Source of the DNA: a virus | Virus record (IMG/VR): IMGVR_UViG_3300048546_000630 | Span: 1 to 24,521 of that record | Length of the DNA: 24,521 nucleotides | Strand: one strand, 5' to 3' | In this document: piece after piece, positions 22,738 to 24,521 of the stretch | Numbering within the stretch: position 1 is the stretch's first letter | Layout of the letters: every line of letters starts with the position of its first letter | Made by a program: the position numbers and the translations under genes | Notes under the pieces: generated by a model | What the model saw: only the letters and a program-made list of their open reading frames with translations | Told to the model about the DNA's origin: nothing | Databases searched by the model: none

Positions 22738-23432
22738 TTTTCCCATCTTTGTATTAAAGAAAATTCTTCAAATTGTTTTACTGGATGTGGTAAATAATCA
22801 TAAATATCTAATAAGGTTGTTCTTATATAAACATCAGCGGGAAGGATTCCTTTCTTAACACCTTTAATCAATTTAGCTGCTCCAATTGGATTTAGTAAAT
22901 ACCCATGAGCTCCAAACAACCACATAGTATCACAATGACACAATCCTTCTTTTTGATTCCATACTTGATAAACATCATGTTCGTTTTTACATATTGGTCT
23001 TTTGTGTATTCCATCTTCTTTGGTTAACCATTCTGATTTAAAGTTTCCATAATAATAACTTCCCCAATTTGGTTCTCCCAAATTTAATAAATCTTTATTA
23101 AAGTTTTTTAAAATGTTTAAATCAATTTTGTTATTAGTTAAAATAGCATCATGTTCAAGTATTAGTATTGGTTGATTTAGTTCCATACATTTTAGCCATA
23201 AATTATAATGAGAAAAAAATGTAGCTATTTCTGCATCAATACTTCCTGCACCAAATCTTTTTATATCTAGTATATTAAAATTTGAATCAATAAATGTTTG
23301 CCAAACATTATCTGTATTAACTCCTTTGAATAAGTTAACATCAATATCAATTTCTTTAAATACTTTTTGAGTATGTTTTGCACTTTTTATACTTCTATCA
23401 GATGTATCAACATATATTACAAAAGATTTCAT
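22734..23432 (-). CDS. Glycosyltransferase family 25-like protein
   Basis: This 232-residue protein has a GT-A-like layout: a first strand SFVIYVDTSDRSIKSAKHTQ (R at 13), then DAEIATFFSHYNLWLKCMEL, ILILEHDAIL (usual LILEDD), GAHGYLLNPIGAAKLIKG and LPADVYIRTTL. These segments parallel the GT25 family of lipopolysaccharide galactosyltransferases (E-x-x-C/F-x-x-SH-x-x-x-W, LEDD, GxxGYLIS, D-x-x-I). The Asp-Asp metal motif reads HDA, so metal use may differ. It overlaps both neighbours by four bases (ATGA at its start). It probably adds a sugar to a glycan, protein or DNA base; the acceptor is unknown. Confidence 0.78.
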   Translation of the reverse strand: MKSFVIYVDTSDRSIKSAKHTQKVFKEIDIDVNLFKGVNTDNVWQTFIDSNFNILDIKRFGAGSIDAEIATFFSHYNLWLKCMELNQPILILEHDAILTNNKIDLNILKNFNKDLLNLGEPNWGSYYYGNFKSEWLTKEDGIHKRPICKNEHDVYQVWNQKEGLCHCDTMWLFGAHGYLLNPIGAAKLIKGVKKGILPADVYIRTTLLDIYDYLPHPVKQFEEFSLIQRWEK

Positions 23433-24298
23433 ATAGATTTTATTAATTTTTCTAAATAATTATTTGCACTATCTAACATGGTATCATTAAGATATAATTT
23501 GAAAGACATATTGTGTTCTGAAAATCCTCCCTTTAAATGTGTAATAAAATCTTTTCCACTAAATTTATATATGTTAGATGAATCTGTTTTGTAATTGTTA
23601 TTTCCAAAGAAAGGTCTAAGGTGTAAAAAGGATTTGCCTTCGAGTAAACATTTTATTGTAGCTCCATGATTAGTATCACCATAACCCCAATCAACAGAAT
23701 AGTCATTAAAGAATTCTTTTTTACATAAAAAGAAATAACAATCAGCCAATCCAAATTCTTTTTGTTTTATATATCCACCATTTTCGTGTCCAATTTCAAA
23801 GTCTATTCCTAAACTATCTATGATATCTTTATTTCCTAAATAACCAGTTAAGGTAAGATGTTTAGAATCCGCCGAAACATATTCATTTGTTTTTAGTGAA
23901 TTTAATAAATTAGATAAAAGATTTTCTGAATAAAATATATCATTGTGTTGTAGTACAATATATTCTCCTATTGCATATTCAATACCAATATTATATGCAA
24001 TAGATGCCCACATACTATGATTTGTAATATCATCTATCTTGTATTTTGTTTTTATATCATCTGTTAATTCATCCTCGGTTAAATATTGTAATCCTTTTAC
24101 TATTTTTAAGTTAGGCAGTTTAATATCAGGAAAACTATTAGTATTATCTACTAATATAATTTCTTTATCTAAATCGCATGTTTTGTTTATATTCTTAATA
24201 GCCATAATAGTAGAAAATATTATCATACTACTATCGGTATCTTTCCACTCATGTAGATTATCACCTTTACTTGCAAATGGAATAATAAAACTAATCAT
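23429..24298 (-). CDS. Glycosyltransferase family 2-like protein
   Basis: This 289-residue protein starts MISFIIPFASKGDNL, the opening strand of GT-A enzymes, followed by IILVDNTNSF, then MWASIAYNIGIEYAIGEYIV and LQHNDIFYSENLLSNLLNSL, where the metal-binding D-x-D position reads HND. The later part contains ADCYFFLCKKEFF, FLHLRPFFGNNNYK and FITHLKGGFSEHNMS. The arrangement is that of a GT2 enzyme transferring sugar from a nucleotide donor. It overlaps the MORN-like gene by 8 bases and the GT25-like gene by four (ATGA), so the set is probably translated together. The acceptor is unknown; an envelope glycan, virion protein or DNA are all open. Confidence 0.78.
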   Translation of the reverse strand: MISFIIPFASKGDNLHEWKDTDSSMIIFSTIMAIKNINKTCDLDKEIILVDNTNSFPDIKLPNLKIVKGLQYLTEDELTDDIKTKYKIDDITNHSMWASIAYNIGIEYAIGEYIVLQHNDIFYSENLLSNLLNSLKTNEYVSADSKHLTLTGYLGNKDIIDSLGIDFEIGHENGGYIKQKEFGLADCYFFLCKKEFFNDYSVDWGYGDTNHGATIKCLLEGKSFLHLRPFFGNNNYKTDSSNIYKFSGKDFITHLKGGFSEHNMSFKLYLNDTMLDSANNYLEKLIKSI

Positions 24299-24521
24299 GA
24301 TTTATTTCTTTATATGGTTTTCCATTTTCGTAAAATAATGCTGAACTACCAACCAACTTACCATTTTTAAATTTATGTTTTGATTCTATATTACTATTAT
24401 GGTGATAGAATTTCCAATCACCAGTTGGTTTACCATTTGAGTTTAATACTCCCTTACCTCGTATATTTCCTTTTCTATAATAATCAACATATTCATACAA
24501 AGAATCAGATAAATAAATTGT
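24291..24521 (-). CDS. MORN-like repeat protein (5' end outside window)
   Basis: The frame is open to the right edge, so the true start lies outside; a TTG at 24500 is possible but the in-frame codons upstream (reading TIYLSDS) continue the pattern. The visible 76 residues repeat the MORN_2/YwqK-like unit: RGKGVLNSNGKPTGDWKFYH, then FKNGKLVGSSALFYENGKPY with the G-x-W/L-x-x-Y/F-x-x-NG rhythm. Such repeats form a beta solenoid used in protein contacts. It overlaps the GT2-like gene by 8 bases. A role as a scaffold for the glycosyltransferases is a guess. Confidence 0.7.
   Translation of the reverse strand, partial: TIYLSDSLYEYVDYYRKGNIRGKGVLNSNGKPTGDWKFYHHNSNIESKHKFKNGKLVGSSALFYENGKPYKEINHD

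Overview
The window is one stretch of an AT-rich (roughly 30% G+C by eye), densely packed tailed-phage genome. Every supported gene lies on the minus strand, so transcription runs from high to low coordinates. A T4-type contractile-tail virus is indicated by a gp25 (GPW family) baseplate protein, a gp6/baseplate-J-like wedge protein, a gp5-like OB-fold/beta-helix spike protein and a gp55-like late sigma factor. No tRNA, CRISPR array, integrase or insertion sequence was seen.

Two independent signs suggest, without proving, a Bacteroidota host such as a marine flavobacterium. Two intergenic regions carry TTG-N20-TATATT(T/A)G, the -33/-7 promoter form of that phylum. Most starts lack a Shine-Dalgarno sequence and sit in A/T-rich leaders. 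Three cysteine motifs of the GCTDxxAxNYNPxA type, common in secreted Bacteroidota proteins, also occur in two tail proteins.

Layout in transcription order. (1) 24521-19534 holds a metabolic and modification cluster: a MORN-like protein (cut by the window edge), two putative glycosyltransferases, an unknown protein, thymidylate synthase, a previously easy-to-miss 56-residue coiled-coil protein, a compact S-adenosylmethionine synthetase, then, behind its own promoter, a HxGH nucleotidyltransferase and a small unknown. (2) 19537-14957 holds peptide deformylase, two small unknowns, an exported lysozyme-like enzyme behind its own promoter and strong ribosome binding site, a one-span membrane protein, the gp55-like sigma factor and a NodU/CmcH-type carbamoyltransferase, closed by a hairpin terminator. 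(3) 14652-14416 is a single holin-like gene with its own leader and terminator. (4) 14316 to the left edge is the baseplate/tail operon: a small coiled-coil protein, the gp5-like spike, an unknown at the gp5.4 position, a basic helical protein, gp25, gp6, a DNRLRE-like adhesion protein, a coiled-coil protein, a GCTD-motif protein and a giant (>1,520 residue) LamG-containing tail protein that runs off the window.

Taken together, the right half supplies thymidylate, AdoMet and probably sugar or glycan modification, protein maturation, lysis and the switch to late transcription. The left half builds the tail tip and host-contact apparatus. Host assignment, late-promoter identity and the substrates of the transferases are inferences.
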